From the NCBI GenBank assembly GCA_036936605.1, contig JAUPFV010000002.1, forward strand, positions 315,348,893 through 315,412,892: a DNA stretch of 64,000 bases, in the 5' to 3' direction. Both the position numbers and the translations under genes were made by a program. Source of the DNA: Limnanthes douglasii subsp. nivea (lineage: Eukaryota > Streptophyta > Magnoliopsida > Brassicales > Limnanthaceae). Below, piece after piece: positions 44,930 through 56,328 of the stretch. The notes beneath the pieces are model-generated. The model was not told the origin of the DNA and did no database searches. It saw only the letters and a program-made list of their open reading frames with translations. Within the stretch, counting starts at the first letter, position 1; each line of letters begins with the position of its first letter.

Positions 44930-45164
44930 TGAGATAGTATAAAAAAATTCTAACAGAGACATGTCTATGAAAGTCATAAGCAAAGATTGGACTCCATTTG
45001 CTCATAGAAACTACCATTGACAAATCAACTCGGATCAATGTTCTACCTTAAATCAGACACACAAGCTAATTCTTTTCACATAAAAACTACCATTTTTAAA
45101 CACAAATCAAACTAAGCAAGTACTTCCCCAAAATCTGGAGTTAAAAGTTTCTAAAATGTTCTAC
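44930..45164 (-). other. Captured intron sequence of the VTE3 fragment
   Basis: Directly follows the exon on the minus strand with AG|GTAGAAC at the junction, inside the Ser codon after YVSSG, where similarity to the protein stops. Capture of exon plus intron implies a genomic DNA source rather than a spliced RNA. Confidence 0.5.
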
Positions 45165-45575
45165 CTTCCACTAGACACATATTTATCAGCATAACAGTAG
45201 GAAAAAGAAGATCCTTTGCATCACCTTGAATAATCTTACAATCCTTCAACGCATCTTTCTCTTTCGCTTTCGTTAGCTGATGCGGCGACGGATCAAGAAT
45301 GGTAACATTTTTAGCTTATACATGTTTAACAATCTCCGGAGTAGTAAAGCCAATACCACCACCGACATCAACAACTCTCATGTTTCGATTATTAGTATCA
45401 GCTGGCTCGAGCGCATTGTCTCGCATGTTTTCAGTCTAGTGACCAAGGTTGATCACATGGTTGTATATGAGTGACAAGAACCTGTAAAACCAAAAAGCTT
45501 CCTTTTTGTGTTTAATGAATCTGGGTTGCGAAGCTGGTCTTGATGATGATAGATTCCATCTAAGTTTTGATCTAA
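45165..45575 (-). pseudogene. VTE3: Captured fragment of VTE3 (MPBQ/MSBQ methyltransferase)
   Basis: Minus-strand reading matches the plastid methyltransferase of tocopherol and plastoquinone synthesis (VTE3/APG1). In order: SSRPASQPRFIKHKKEAF, FWFYRFLSLIYNHVINLGH, ENMRDNALEPAD, then MRVVDVGGGIGF, the SAM-binding glycine motif, AKNVTILDPSPHQLTKAKEK, and IIQGDAKDLLFPT. A frameshift precedes YADKYVSSG. It covers the end of the transit peptide and the first part of the SAM domain, roughly a third of the protein. Lesions: a stop where Trp is expected after GH, a stop after KHV, and the frameshift. It has no catalytic C-terminal half and is not functional as an enzyme. Confidence 0.88.
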
Positions 45576-45604
45576 TGGTTTTTTTATTTTGAGATTGTAG
45601 TGAA

Positions 45605-46015
45605 ATAGAATAACCCAGATTTTAAAAGAGCCGAATTAGTAATTACTTAGTTGATATGCATTTGAAATTGGTATTATTTTTTTAATGAAACAGAGTATCA
45701 CAAATTTTGTGATACTCTATTTTCATAAGAAGAAAAAAAAAACAAAAAATATTAAAAGAATATTAAATTTAAAGGGTAAAAATGGAATTAAAAGTCGATG
45801 AATTATTTGTGAGACTCATACCATTTAACTATGAGGACACGTGGCTGAATCACGGAATGGACCACGCACGGAGACTAAATTTATAGATTTTGAATAGTCC
45901 AGGACCCTAACCCGGTGATATAATAGTCGATGGACTAAATGAAATAAAATACGATAGTCGATGGACTAAATGAAATAAAATACGATAGTCGATGGACTAT
46001 ATTCTGATTTAAGCC
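45605..46015 (-). repeat. Right terminal inverted repeat of the Pack-MULE
   Basis: Inverted copy of 44571-44925. It contains a direct duplication of about 31 bp (ATAGTCGATGGACTAAATG type, about 45926-45986) that is absent from the left arm, which explains its greater length. Confidence 0.8.
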
Positions 46016-46173
46016 GCTATAAATAGCAATATTATTAATGTTATATAGCCATAAATAACAACAATATGTGTATTATACAATAATATATAACATGATAATT
46101 TTTTATAGTTTACAACCATAAATAACAAAATTTATTTAGGTTATACAACCCTGGATAATATGACTCTTCATAT

Positions 46174-47186
46174 CAGTGGCGTAGCCAGGATTTAAACTAT
46201 ACGGTGTCCTGGTTATTGTCCAAAAAATATTTCTTTTGCGGTGGAAGTTGTAAAATGGTGTTGTAATATATCTTTATTTTTCATCTACATAAAAGTTGTT
46301 TATTTGTTTATGTGAGTCTTACATATTATTTTTGTCAACATTTTGAAGTACTATTATAATATATAAAAATAGAAGTTGACTAATAGATATATTAATTAGG
46401 ACATCTATTATTAGTGAACTCGAGAGGCTATATTGTTACGGTTTAATCGGATTTTAGTTTGAGTTTTTCCAAAGTATACAAAGACTAATAAATTTATTGA
46501 TTAGGACATGTATTGTTAGTGAACTCGAGAGCCTATGTTGTTACAGTTTGATCCGTAAAGAAAAATAAAAAATTATAATTTATCCAGGTCTATTTTGCTT
46601 CGAAATTGAACTCTGCAGCTTTCTATCTTAAGAAAAAATATAGATCAACCAATGTTAATCTTTGTAACTAGTTAATAGTAATATAAGTAGCAAAGCTTCA
46701 ATTTTGAGATTTGATAACATAGAGCCATAATAAACACCTTAGTTTTTGAAATTTGTAGTTAGAGTTTTCTAATTAATAGTAAAAAAAAAATTGTAAAACA
46801 TTCTATCTTAACCCGTTTGTTGATCAAATTTATATAAATTTATATTATTTTTTGATTAAGATATTTATTTATAGTAAAATAATATAGATGTGTGTTTTAT
46901 ATATAATAAAAAATAAATAATATACTAATAATATTGATATGTTATTATATATATAATAAAATAAACTATAAAAACTTAATGATGTAATAAAATAAATAAT
47001 AAAAATTTAATTTAACTCAAATGTTAGAAGGACAAGAGAACCCACAGCTGGATATCGAACTCAAGGCCTCAGGGTTCCCACAGCTGTATCTCTACCAACT
47101 AGACTAAAATATAAGGTATGACTAACATACTAAACATTTTATTTATTTGAGCTAGGTGGGTTCTTGGGACCCTAGCTCCGTATGTG
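46174..47186. mobile_element. Non-autonomous hAT-type element
   Basis: 1,013 bp with a perfect 8-bp duplication CTTCATAT at 46166-46173 and 47187-47194. The ends are imperfect inverted repeats: CAGTGGCGTAGCCAGG at the left and CACATACGGAGCTAGGG read inward from the right. An 8-bp duplication and CA..TG ends of this form fit hAT. No transposase is readable. Inner parts are AT-rich with two similar segments around GAACTCGAGAG (46420 and 46505). Confidence 0.8.
47030..47104 (-). other. tRNA-like segment with A-box and B-box
   Basis: Minus strand: TAGTTGGTAGAG resembles a Pol III A box and GAGTTCGATATCC resembles a B box with one extra base, about 35 nt apart. The flanks CCACAGCTG occur twice. 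It could be a decayed tRNA or SINE head captured by the hAT element. It does not fold convincingly as a tRNA. Confidence 0.35.
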
Positions 47187-48549
47187 CTTCATATTATACA
47201 ACCACAAATAATATGAATATTCATGTTAATCACAAATTCACATTAAAAAATAGACTCAACTAAGCTATGAGAACATATTAAACTATATTTTTATTCATGT
47301 TAATCCCAAACCCACAATGAAAACTTGACCTGACTTAGACACGAGAACACATCTAATAACAATTTTATTCATATTAGTTACAACATATTAAAAAAATAAA
47401 CCCAACTAAGCCATGAAAGCACATTTAACAACTTTTTTTATTCATGTTAATCTCAAGCTCACATTCAAAATAAATCTGACTAAGCTATGAAATTTTTTTT
47501 AAACATATTTTTATTCATGATAATCACAACTTTGCATACAAAAACAGACCTAACTAAGCAATGAGAACAAATTGAACAAAGTATTTCAAATTCAAAACAA
47601 TTATATGAATAGTAATACTATTCGTGTTATTCAGTTATGAATAACATGACTAATCGTGTTATACATTGAGAAATAACATGATTATTCTTGCTACATAGTC
47701 AAAATAGCCAAATTATTCATGTTATGCATTAAAAATAGCGAGATTATTCATATTATGCAAATAGGAATAACATGACTATTATTATACAACTATGAAGAAA
47801 AAAATATTATTCATGTTATTAAAATACTTAATCATCTATGTATTCATGTTACTCAAATATATAAACTAAAAAATAAACCTACTAAGGAACACAAACACAT
47901 TTTTGTCATGCATTTATTAATGTTACTCAAGTATGAAAATTTAAAATCAATCATAACTAAGTTACGAGAACACATTTTACTTTAAAATTTAATTATCTTA
48001 GTCAAACACAACCTAAAAAACATCAATTTCAAAACAACTATAACACATTTAACCTTGCATTTATTCATGTTACTCAAATAAACAAACTAAAAAACAACCC
48101 GAACTAACTTACGAGGACACATATAACTTTATATTTATTTACATTACTCAAATACACACACTTGAAGATAACATTAGCGAAGCAACAAAAACATATTCTA
48201 CTATGCATTTGTTCATGTTACTCAAATACATACACTATAAAAAAATACCCTAAAGAAGGCATAAAAACATGTTTTACTGTATATTTATTGATGTTACTAA
48301 AATAAACACACACAAAACTAGAAAAACAAGAATGTTTGTATTATACATCCAAGAATACGATGATTATTTATGTTATAAATAAAAAAATAACATAATTATT
48401 CATGTTATGAGAAAACTCATAAATTTTTCTATCATTTTTCTTGTAATACAATATTTCTTTCATTAGAAACTAGACTTGTGCATTTTCGCAACCATATTTG
48501 GTATCAATAATTAAATGTATTCAATTAGTAGTACATAATATAATTTCTA

Positions 48550-48870
48550 ATTGATATGAATTATGTTTTATAAGGATATAAAATATTGGGGGCCTCAATG
48601 TAATAAAGCTAAGGTTGTATGTGATAAATTGTATAGCTAAAAGAGGATTTGTAAAATATTTGTAAATATCGGGGGTTGCAATGCAATTTACCCATTTATG
48701 TAACTGCTTTAGTTATAGAAGTCTGGCACTCCTATAAATAATGAGTGAGGCGATGAATAAAGCAAGTCACTTTCATTAGTTAACTTCTGATTCATGAATT
48801 ACTTTGTCTCTCTACAATTCAGTTCTCATTTTTTACTTTCTCTCACTAAAATTAAGATTCTAACTCAACA
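48550..48870 (+). repeat. 5' LTR of G4 (left edge approximate)
   Basis: Ends AACTCAACA directly before the PBS. CTATAAATAATG (48732-48743) is a TATA box in the right place for plus transcription. Without the 3' LTR the left boundary cannot be fixed. Confidence 0.55.
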
Positions 48871-48872
48871 AA

Positions 48873-48889
48873 TTGGCGATCATAGTGGG
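48873..48889 (+). other. Primer binding site of G4
   Basis: TTGGCGATCATAGTGGG, two bases after the LTR. One or two changes from the G1 and G3 PBS, so the three use the same primer tRNA. Confidence 0.8.
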
Positions 48890-49021
48890 AGATCTATTCG
48901 ATTGGTACCTTGATTTCACGTAAAAAACCAGAAATGAAAGAATTTTTTCTTAGTTATATTGTTTTAGATCGATATAAAACCCGGAAATTAAGTTGATCCA
49001 ATAGTTCGAAAAGCTATTGAA

Positions 49022-50375
49022 ACTTTGAGATCTTATTTACATAGGGAAGAAATTAAAGGAGACGATCAAATTCTAGTACAACAAGGTCATTTTGATATCG
49101 AAGCTTGGATGAATCAGTTATTGGACAAAATAACAACATTGAATGAAAAGTATGTTCAAAGAGAACAACATATTCAATCCGCTAGGCTAAAATCTGAGGT
49201 ACAAAAATTTGAAGAGAAATACGAGCTAGAAAATCAATATGATCGATCGTATACAACTCATTAGATTCGAAGCGATTGGAAGAAAGCATATTTTGAGTAT
49301 AATAAAGAACATCGTACTTTACGAAAAAGAAATAAAGATAAACACAAGTATATCATATCTAGTGATGATGAATTTGATGCTCGAAATCTAAGGAACGATC
49401 ATCTAAACAAAAGAAGTATCGGGGATCTTCGAAATGCGAAAGAAGCCGACATTGAAAATTGCTTAAGGAATATAAACCCAAAATAGACAATGAACCTCGT
49501 TATGTGAGGGATACAAAATGGTTTGAAGGGAATACATCTAATAAATACACAGGTGTAGCTGATCAGAATTTGTATGTTATTATGGGAACAAGAAGAGATA
49601 GCCATTACGTACAAGGAGTAGACTGTATAATTTTCCTTTAACAACTGAGATTAGGTCCATTACTCTTCTAAAGCACTTTGATATCTCTAATATTATAATA
49701 TTTCATAGGTAGCAGGATCCTGATGATCACATTGAACAATATAAGAAATATATGATGAAATTTGAAGATGATGACATTGCTGGTATGCCAAGCTTTTTCT
49801 CAAAAACTTCAAGGGCACTGCATTGAAATGGTATAATAGGATTCTGAGAGGATTTATTACCAACTTTAGGTATTTTTACACAGCTTTCCGACGACAGTTT
49901 GTGGGAACAAAATAGATTCGTGAAAATGGAGATACAATAATACAATGTAAGCAAGATATGTGAGAGAAATTGAAGGATTATACAAAGCATTTTGTGCTAA
50001 CAAAAGCAGGATTATACAAAGCGTTTTGATAATTGTGAAGAGATGGTTGTTATAGATGCATTTCGACAAGGGTTGTTACTAGGAGATTTGGAAAAAGAAA
50101 CGATAAAAAAAAGATCATTGAATTTTAAGGCCTTAATGGCTAAAGCGGAAGATCAGATTAAAGTAGAGGAGTCCACGAGAGTTCGAGGTGAACCTGACTC
50201 TGTATAGTAAAGGCCGGGGCAAGGGTATATTAATCCAAGCTATCACGCACCTTCACACCCGATGAAAAATAAAAATTTACCTCCCCGAATAAGAGGGGTT
50301 CTTTTTCAAGTAACAACAAACAATTAACATTACAGGTCAATGCCATATCAGTGGATAAGGCCAAAATATTATGGT
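49022..50375 (+). pseudogene. G4 gag, part before the G3 insertion (broken)
   Basis: The open piece 49025-49264 is a charged helix (HFDIEAWMNQLLDKITTLNE). The gag core at about 49715-50030 reads EQYKKYMMKFEDDD and similar pieces in two frames, and RQGLLLGDLEKETIKKRSLN (about 50065-50125) follows. One frame runs through the G3 site: PYQWIRPKYY to the left and ANLSKNIATIY to the right are contiguous once G3 and one target copy are removed. Confidence 0.8.
50371..50375. repeat. Target-site duplication of G3, left copy (ATGGT)
   Basis: ATGGT against ATGCT at 60637-60641: four of five bases match. Restoration of the G4 gag frame with the right-hand copy shows this is the true site with one later change. 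Confidence 0.8.
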
Positions 50376-50738
50376 TGGTGTGGATAATTTATAGTCGGGG
50401 GGTATTTTGGGGAATTTGTAAGTTGAATATTAATTTCTGAGTAGTGAGTAGTAAGATAAGGGAGGTGTATGCTTGTATTTAATGTTCTTAAAAACGTTTT
50501 CACCCCATTATATGAAGTTGGTTGGGGTATTTATACTGATTTTGTGACCCATGGACCATCCGGGTCGGGCACTAGATTCGGGTCAATTCTTAAAGACCAA
50601 ACTCTAAATAATATTAGCATACAACTGAGTCACGATTGACTTGATGGATCTGTTTACGATATGCTTGGTGTAAAATATACCCAAACTGCCCCTTTGAATA
50701 AGGCAGTGGTGCCCTTCCAAAAATATCTGAACCCATCA
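50376..50738 (-). repeat. 3' LTR of G3
   Basis: TGGTGTGGATAATTT to ACCCATCA. The PPT-like GTAGCCCCTTTAGTTC follows (50739 onward, purine-rich on the minus strand). Its outer end shares TGGTGTGGAT with the G1 LTR. Confidence 0.95.
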
Positions 50739-50912
50739 GTAGCCCCTTTAGTTCTTTAAAAAAAATGGAAGAGCTAACTTACTCATGAAAAGATCTGGAT
50801 TGTGTCCTAAGTGTCTTTATAAAGGGTTGGTTATCAAGAAAAAGGACCTTGATCGGATCCGAAGTGGTTCCTTTTTGTAGATGAAAAGCCAACAGTCAAA
50901 ATTTTGAAATCT

Positions 50913-51078
50913 AACACGTATCATACTTTGATTCGACCTCTCAGCCGTTTTTCTTCCTTGGGACTTACATCTATTTTTTTAAAATTAATTATAGTAGGAT
51001 ATATAGGCCCTAACCATTATTTGAATTGTTTCATCTCCCCTTGAAGAAACACTCAAGTAGTTTTCATCTCTATATAAA
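50913..51078 (+). promoter_or_regulatory. Candidate promoter of the G3 antisense ORF
   Basis: AACACGTATC (50913-50922, aligned with GACACGTGTC of G1, followed in both by TTTGATTCG) and TATATAAA (51071-51078), about 115 bp before the ATG at 51194. Confidence 0.6.
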
Positions 51079-51193
51079 CCCATTTTACTTTTTGTTTTTT
51101 CATAATGGGAAGCATTTTCTATAAGGAGAAAGTTTAAGCTTGTAGAGAGAGAAAGCTTGAGTTTGTGGTCTTGCTCTATATTCATGAAGTTAT

Positions 51194-53993
51194 ATGTTCA
51201 CAACCAAAAATGCTTTGATCAAAGGGGGTTGGCTAAACCGATCTGATTAGGAAAAAGCGAGAAAAAAAGCAAGACAAGAGGCGAGGATCGTAGCCGGAAT
51301 CTCTGCTTCTCCTGGTGGAGTAGTTAGCCAAGCGGTACCCGAAGCGGATAAGAGCACATCATCATCAAGAACATCGGTAACTTGAAAATATTCTTTTATC
51401 CCCACATTATCTTAATTAGAATCTGAACCTTCAGTTCCAGTATCCTTAGATTATTCTTCTAAGAAAAAAGCAGTTTCTAGTAGTAGGAAACCCTCACCGT
51501 TCCTAGCCATAGGATCTAATACTGGAGATGTCACACCCTATAGAGTCACTCGACTCTCGAAGTCCAAGGGCATCCCTTTTTCTTCCAAAAATGTTAGTTC
51601 GGAAGCATTAAACCCTACTGCCCAATCCTCTGCAAATCCGGACACCATCCCTCCTCATAATGAGGCCACTCAAACTGAAAAAAGAAAAGAAAATAAGTGC
51701 TAAATCGACCGAACAACGGTTGACCATAATGGAATAAAATATGGAAGACAATGGGGAGGATACCCCACTGGAGACATCCGAATAGACTAAAAGTACTATA
51801 CCGGATCGTTCCAAAAGGGAAAAAGCAGGAGTGCCAAACACCGAATCACTCCCGGAGTGTTTAGAAGGGAAAGTTGGGCCAAATCTTCACAAGGCCAATG
51901 TGAAATATTTGTTGGCCATTCAAAAAATTGCCTATGTGTATACACACACCTCCAAATTAGATCGGATAAGAATAAAGTGGGTGCTTCCTAGAGTCTATTA
52001 TGGTTAGGATTCCAGTTACACCGGAGTCTCCTTTGGATTGCAAAGAAAATAAACTGGTGCTATACACCGAAGTGCTTCACTGGGGAATTTGTTTCCCCTT
52101 GGACCCAGAAATTGTTCGGTACTTCCATCTAATCAAGCTTTTCCCAAGCCAACTGATTCCGAACGCCTGGTATACCCTACTAGCCAGCATCATCGCTTCT
52201 AGTTTATCAAAGATCTCAATGCCCATGGAGCAATTTGCTGCAGTGGTGGGTTTATGTAGGAACCATCTGATCCTCTTTTATCACTACAGCCTGAGAAACG
52301 ATTAAAAAGTATTGAATGATTTGTTGGAGGCTGAAAAACCTTGGAGGACTTAGTTTCCGTTCATAAGTGGAGCTTGAGAAAATGGTAAAAATATCAACTA
52401 CCAAACAAATCCTAGTCAACTGACTAGGTATTGGAGGAGCTCAGGTAATACTTGCTAGGATCTCCACCTGTATTTAAATTCTATGTTGTTTAGACCAAAC
52501 TAATTATTGTGTCTTTTTGTAGTACTTTCAAAGATGTTTTCTGAGCATTTGGAGGCAGGAAAATCTACTTTTGCCAAATTGAATCAATGGGTATCGGAGA
52601 AGTAGGGGCTTGGCTTTCATAAATGTTTCACTTTGGGAAACATGTTTAGGGCTCACTTGTGGAACACTACTAGAATCAGAGACCTCACCTGGGAACAAAT
52701 AACCACCCCCTCCAACGGATGTTAAACTTAAGGAAAGAGGCAAATGATGGAAATCTTCACTTATTAGACCACAGTAAAGATCCTAGCCATCTAGACAAGG
52801 AGAAGAAGAAGAAGAATAAAAAAGCTGGAATCGACCCATCTCACCCGAATCTCGAAGGAGCCAGTTCGAAGAATCTTGAAGGGATAAATGTTGTTTTGTT
52901 AGAAGAAATGGTTGCAACCGTTAGAGAATCTGGGGAATCGGATCAGTTGTCTCTGGCCAAGAAAAATGTTCACAAGAGGCCCAAGGAAGGTGACGACCAA
53001 AGAGCCAGAAAGAGGGGCAAGAGTAACCTAGGGTGAGAGGTAATTCTCTGCCCTCCAGTTGAAAATCCTTCTTTTCTAACTGATGTTCCTCCACATGTAG
53101 AGGCTCTACCTGACCCTCCTTCTCTGGTGTTTCTCATAGCTAACCAGCCGTCAATTGAAAGAGACGTTAACCTGGATGAGCTTCGTAATATGTATTTTAG
53201 CGATCTTGACAATGATGACTTTGTTGGGTCCTTTCCTGAGGCCACAATTTCCAAAGATGTCACTTACAATAATGAGTCTTTCGAGGTATCAAACGAACAT
53301 GATACCCTATGCCATGCCGTTTTGGGCTTCATCAGGCCAAAAATGGATCTGAAAGACAGATCAGGGAAGAGGCTGAGAACATCGGTTCTCTTACCAGAGA
53401 AAATCAGAGCTTGAAAGACACTATTTCCACTGAACAACAAATAGTAGAAGCCTTGAGCAAAGAGAAAGAGAAATTGGTTTTCCAAACTGCTCAAGTGGAC
53501 CTCCAACCCAAATATTCCACACTGGAAACCACCTCCTCTAGTGAGATCAAAGCTTTGAAAGAATAACAAACCAACAGTAGATATACTATCACTGCTTTAA
53601 CCAAATAGAAAGGGAAGTTAGAGAAAGCTCTTACAGAGAAAAAAGAAGAAAATAAATCTCTAAAGGACAACTAGACTCAAGAGATAGTTGCAGTCATAGA
53701 GAAGTATGCTGCTGGTGTAGTGGACTCTTTGGAGAAAAGAGACGATGGCATGAAGTCGGACATGGTTTAGCTTTTCCATCAGACCTTCCCTAAGAAAAAT
53801 CGCAGACCTTTATGGAAGTTTGTTCAGTACGAAGATATTCTTTTTCATACCATGAAAAATGGTGATAAGAATGGTTTTTCTACCCCAAGTGATAGCGACT
53901 CTGCTGAGGGAGCCGATGAGAGCTCAAGCACTGATGCCAAGAGTCCCAAAAAAAAATGATGGCAAGGAAAAAACTAAAGGGGACAAACCCTAA
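51194..53993 (+). pseudogene. G3 antisense ORF (broken)
   Basis: ATG 51194 (MFTTKNAL...GGWLN), homologous to the G1 start. The conserved domain (about 51960-52300) reads VRIPVTPESP, CFPLDPEIVRYFHLIK, FPSQLIPNAWYTLLAS. Intron 52445-52522. After it come FAKLNQW, LWNTTRIRDLTWEQ and DNDDFVGSF, a coiled coil (about 53360-53720) and an acidic Ser-rich tail to TAA 53991-53993. Lesions include stops at 51783, 52351 and in the coiled coil, plus several frameshifts (near 51385, 51995 and 52600). G3 retains KIAYVYTHTSKLDRIRIKW before the domain, which has a gap in G1. Confidence 0.75.
52445..52522 (+). other. 78-bp intron in the G3 aORF
   Basis: CTCAG|GTAATA donor and TGTCTTTTTGTAG| acceptor. The flanking codons join in frame (last base of exon 1 completes a Val codon before LSKMFSEH). 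Same length and position as in G1, although the two intron sequences differ. Confidence 0.8.
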
Positions 53994-54559
53994 GGTTATA
54001 ATGTTTACTTTTATGTTCAAAACTAAAGTCCTTTGAAGGCCAAGACATTTTGTTATCCTTTTTAATTCTTGTTTTGTGAACCAAAGTCCTTGGATGGCCA
54101 ATGCATTTTTGTGATGGTAGATTGGAGATATTCTGATTAAGATATAATATTAAGTTTCTCCTTCTTATGAACTTATTTTTCTTCTTGTGACTAATATTTA
54201 ATTGGTATTTAATTTCGTTGAATTGTTTAATAAATTTTTTAATTCATTGAATCACTTCAACAATATTTCATTTGAATGATGAAAGTGTTGAATAAACCGA
54301 TCATGAGTGTTTAATAAATCTTATTATGTGTTTAGTGAATCTGATCACGTGCTTAATGAATCCGATCACCTCAAAATACCTCATTTGAGGGTCGGGGTGT
54401 TTAATAAGTATCCAATCTATCCGATATCCTCATACGCACAAAAATTCTTGAAAAAAGGCATACGATACCATTGATTGAAAACCGTACACCTCATTAAAAC
54501 CTCCCCACGCCACCAGGGTAGGAAAAAAGGCATAATATTTACAAGATAATTTTATTCTA
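53994..54559. other. Convergent spacer of G3
   Basis: Non-coding. Contains the AAAGTCCTT..GG.GGCCAA motif twice (about 54025 and 54082), several ATCACGTG/GATCAC-rich short repeats (54290-54370) and the conserved block. Confidence 0.5.
54487..54526. promoter_or_regulatory. Conserved non-coding block (G3 copy)
   Basis: CACCTCATTAAAACCT then an ACGCCACCAGGGTAGG core. Only a few differences from G1, while the two LTRs and coding regions of these elements are far more diverged. Confidence 0.65.
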
Positions 54560-55720
54560 AATACAACCTGAGGTGCTCAATGTTTCATGGATGTTTTGAA
54601 GCTTTGCTCTCTTTGTCTTGAAGTCTAATATGTTCGTGGCTTGACTCTTTCATATACCATACAAGGGCCTTCCCAATTCGGATCCAACTTCCCAAACTGT
54701 CTTTCTTTAGTATGCAAAAATACTTTCTTAATACTTTGAATCCTAACTGGAAATCTCTTATTTTTTACTTTGAATGAAAATATGCTTCTCATTAAACCCT
54801 AATAGTGTGTCGTTCTAAAATATGCTTTCACTATTCTTCCCTCGATCAAACCCAACTGATTCATAAATGCCATGTCATTAGCCTGCTCGAAATAATTTTG
54901 AATCCTGAAGGATGGCAAAGTAGCTTCTATGGGTGTGATTCCATCCATCCCCTCAACGAGGGAAAAACGAGATTCTTGGGTAGCCGTTCGGGGAGTAGTT
55001 TGGTAGGCCCACAATATTTCTTGCAAATAACTCGGCCACTCTCTTGCAGTTCCTTCTAGATTCTTTTATAACCCTATCAAGATCGTTGGATTAGCAACTT
55101 CAACTTGCCCATTAGCCTAAGGGTGGAAATGAGAAGAAAAACAATGTTGAATTCCTCTAGAAGTGCAAAATATCTTCATGTCTTTATTATCAAATTGTGG
55201 CCCATTGTTTGTAGGGATTCGCCCGATAACTCAAAATCGGCAACATATGTTAGATATAATAAATTTTATGACCGCCTTGGAAGTGGTACCCAATAGAGGT
55301 GATGCTTCTATCCATTTCGAGAAATAGTCAATTGCCACTATTATTGTTCGATACCCTCCAGATGTCATGAGAAGAGGCCCAACCAAGTCTAAACCCCATC
55401 TATCAAAGGTATGAGTTCGGATATGGACTCCATAAGAACTGCTGGTGTATGGATTTCATTCCCATATCTCTGTAAAGTATAACATCTCCTGACCATATCT
55501 TTGTCATCTACCATTATGGTTGGCCAGTAATACCTTGCTAACAAAACTCTCTTGGTTAAGGCCTTATAGCCACAATGTGTTGATCCCTCTCTATAGTGCA
55601 ATTTGGATAAGACACTTTAGGATTCTTCAAAGGCTAAAATATGTAGGAGAGGTCCGCTGAAAGACTTTTTATAAAGAATTTCCCTTAAAACCAAGAAACC
55701 ATGAGCCTTATACTTTATTT
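54560..55720 (-). pseudogene. G3 integrase (broken)
   Basis: Zinc-domain piece 55389-55601: HYREGSTHCGYKAL then CYTLQRYGNEIH, where the C-x2-C reads C-Y-T-L so the second Cys is lost. Core pieces follow with a WGLDLVGPL-type site (about 55390), CGPQFDNKD-like residues (about 55190) and a GQVEVANP-like site (about 55105). WAYQTTPRTATQES lies in 54799-55026, and a C-terminal NWEGPY-like region is near 54690. Multiple frameshifts. Confidence 0.8.
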
Positions 55721-55775
55721 TTTAGCTAAGATCTTGTCCGAAGGAAAAACTCCACCGGAAATAAACTGATGTATC

Positions 55776-56300
55776 TCAAACCTCCAATCTTTGGATAAAA
55801 AAGCCAAATACACTTAAACTTTCATCACACTCACCCTCTTTCTCTTGAATTGAAATTATGGAGGGGAATTTTTGCATAAGAATCCATGGGTATGCTTGAG
55901 AATATGTTATGGAGGTTAAAGAATCTGCCATAGTATTCTCTGATCTAGCGACATACTCATACATGATGCTTTTAAAATTTAGGGTAACTTCCCTTAGTAC
56001 CTGCATATACTTTATTAACTGGTCTTTTTTAGTTTCAGATATCCCCTAAGCTTAATTGATAAGTAACTAGGAGTCATTAAATAACTGAACCCTTTTTGCT
56101 CCACATATCTGAGCTAGTCTCAACCATCAATGACTGCTTCATATTCCGACTCATTGTTGGACGTCTAGAAACCAAAACATATAGCCTGATACATAGTATA
56201 GCCATAAGTGGAAGTTAAACAAATTCCAGCCCCATATCTCATCGTACTATACCCACCATAGTTCGGATTAACCACTATTTCTTAAACTTGTTTTCTTGCT
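55776..56300 (-). pseudogene. G3 second RNase H and linker (broken)
   Basis: The piece near 56150-56280 reads GAGICLTSTYGYTMYQAICF and SNNESEYEAVID. The usual TDGG active-site start reads NYGG, so the catalytic Asp is lost. The linker piece 55776-56006 has YEYVARSENTMADSL. Stops separate them. Confidence 0.8.
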
Positions 56301-56328
56301 CTTGTTCTCGAGGCCTTTAAGTATGAAA

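Larger units (their letters stand above)
44571..46015 (-). mobile_element. Pack-MULE carrying a VTE3 gene fragment
   Basis: 1,445 bp with long terminal inverted repeats of about 350-400 bp. The left end GGTTTAAATCA and right end TGATTTAAGCC are inverted, as are ATAGTCCATCGACTAT and CAGCCACGTGTC motifs further in. The flanks are GCCATAAATA (44561-44570) and GCTATAAATA (46016-46025), a 10-bp near-match fitting the 9-11 bp duplication of Mutator elements, although the surrounding array also contains this motif. There is no transposase. The centre holds a host gene fragment on the minus strand. Strand given is that of the captured fragment. Confidence 0.85.
44100..48420. repeat. Degenerate AT-rich tandem array
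   Basis: Two intermingled unit types. One, about 35-40 bp, contains ATAACATGATTATTCATG and CAACCATAAATA (44400-44570, 46020-46170, 47630-47800). The other, about 80 bp, contains TTTATTCATGTTAATC and AACTAAGC.ATGAGAACACA (47215-47600, 47880-48400). Copies are strongly diverged. A Pack-MULE and a hAT element sit inside the array. Confidence 0.65.

Noticed and set aside
47030..47104. A functional tRNA gene
   Set aside because: The A- and B-box-like parts are present but no acceptor stem or anticodon arm pairs convincingly; kept only as tRNA-like.
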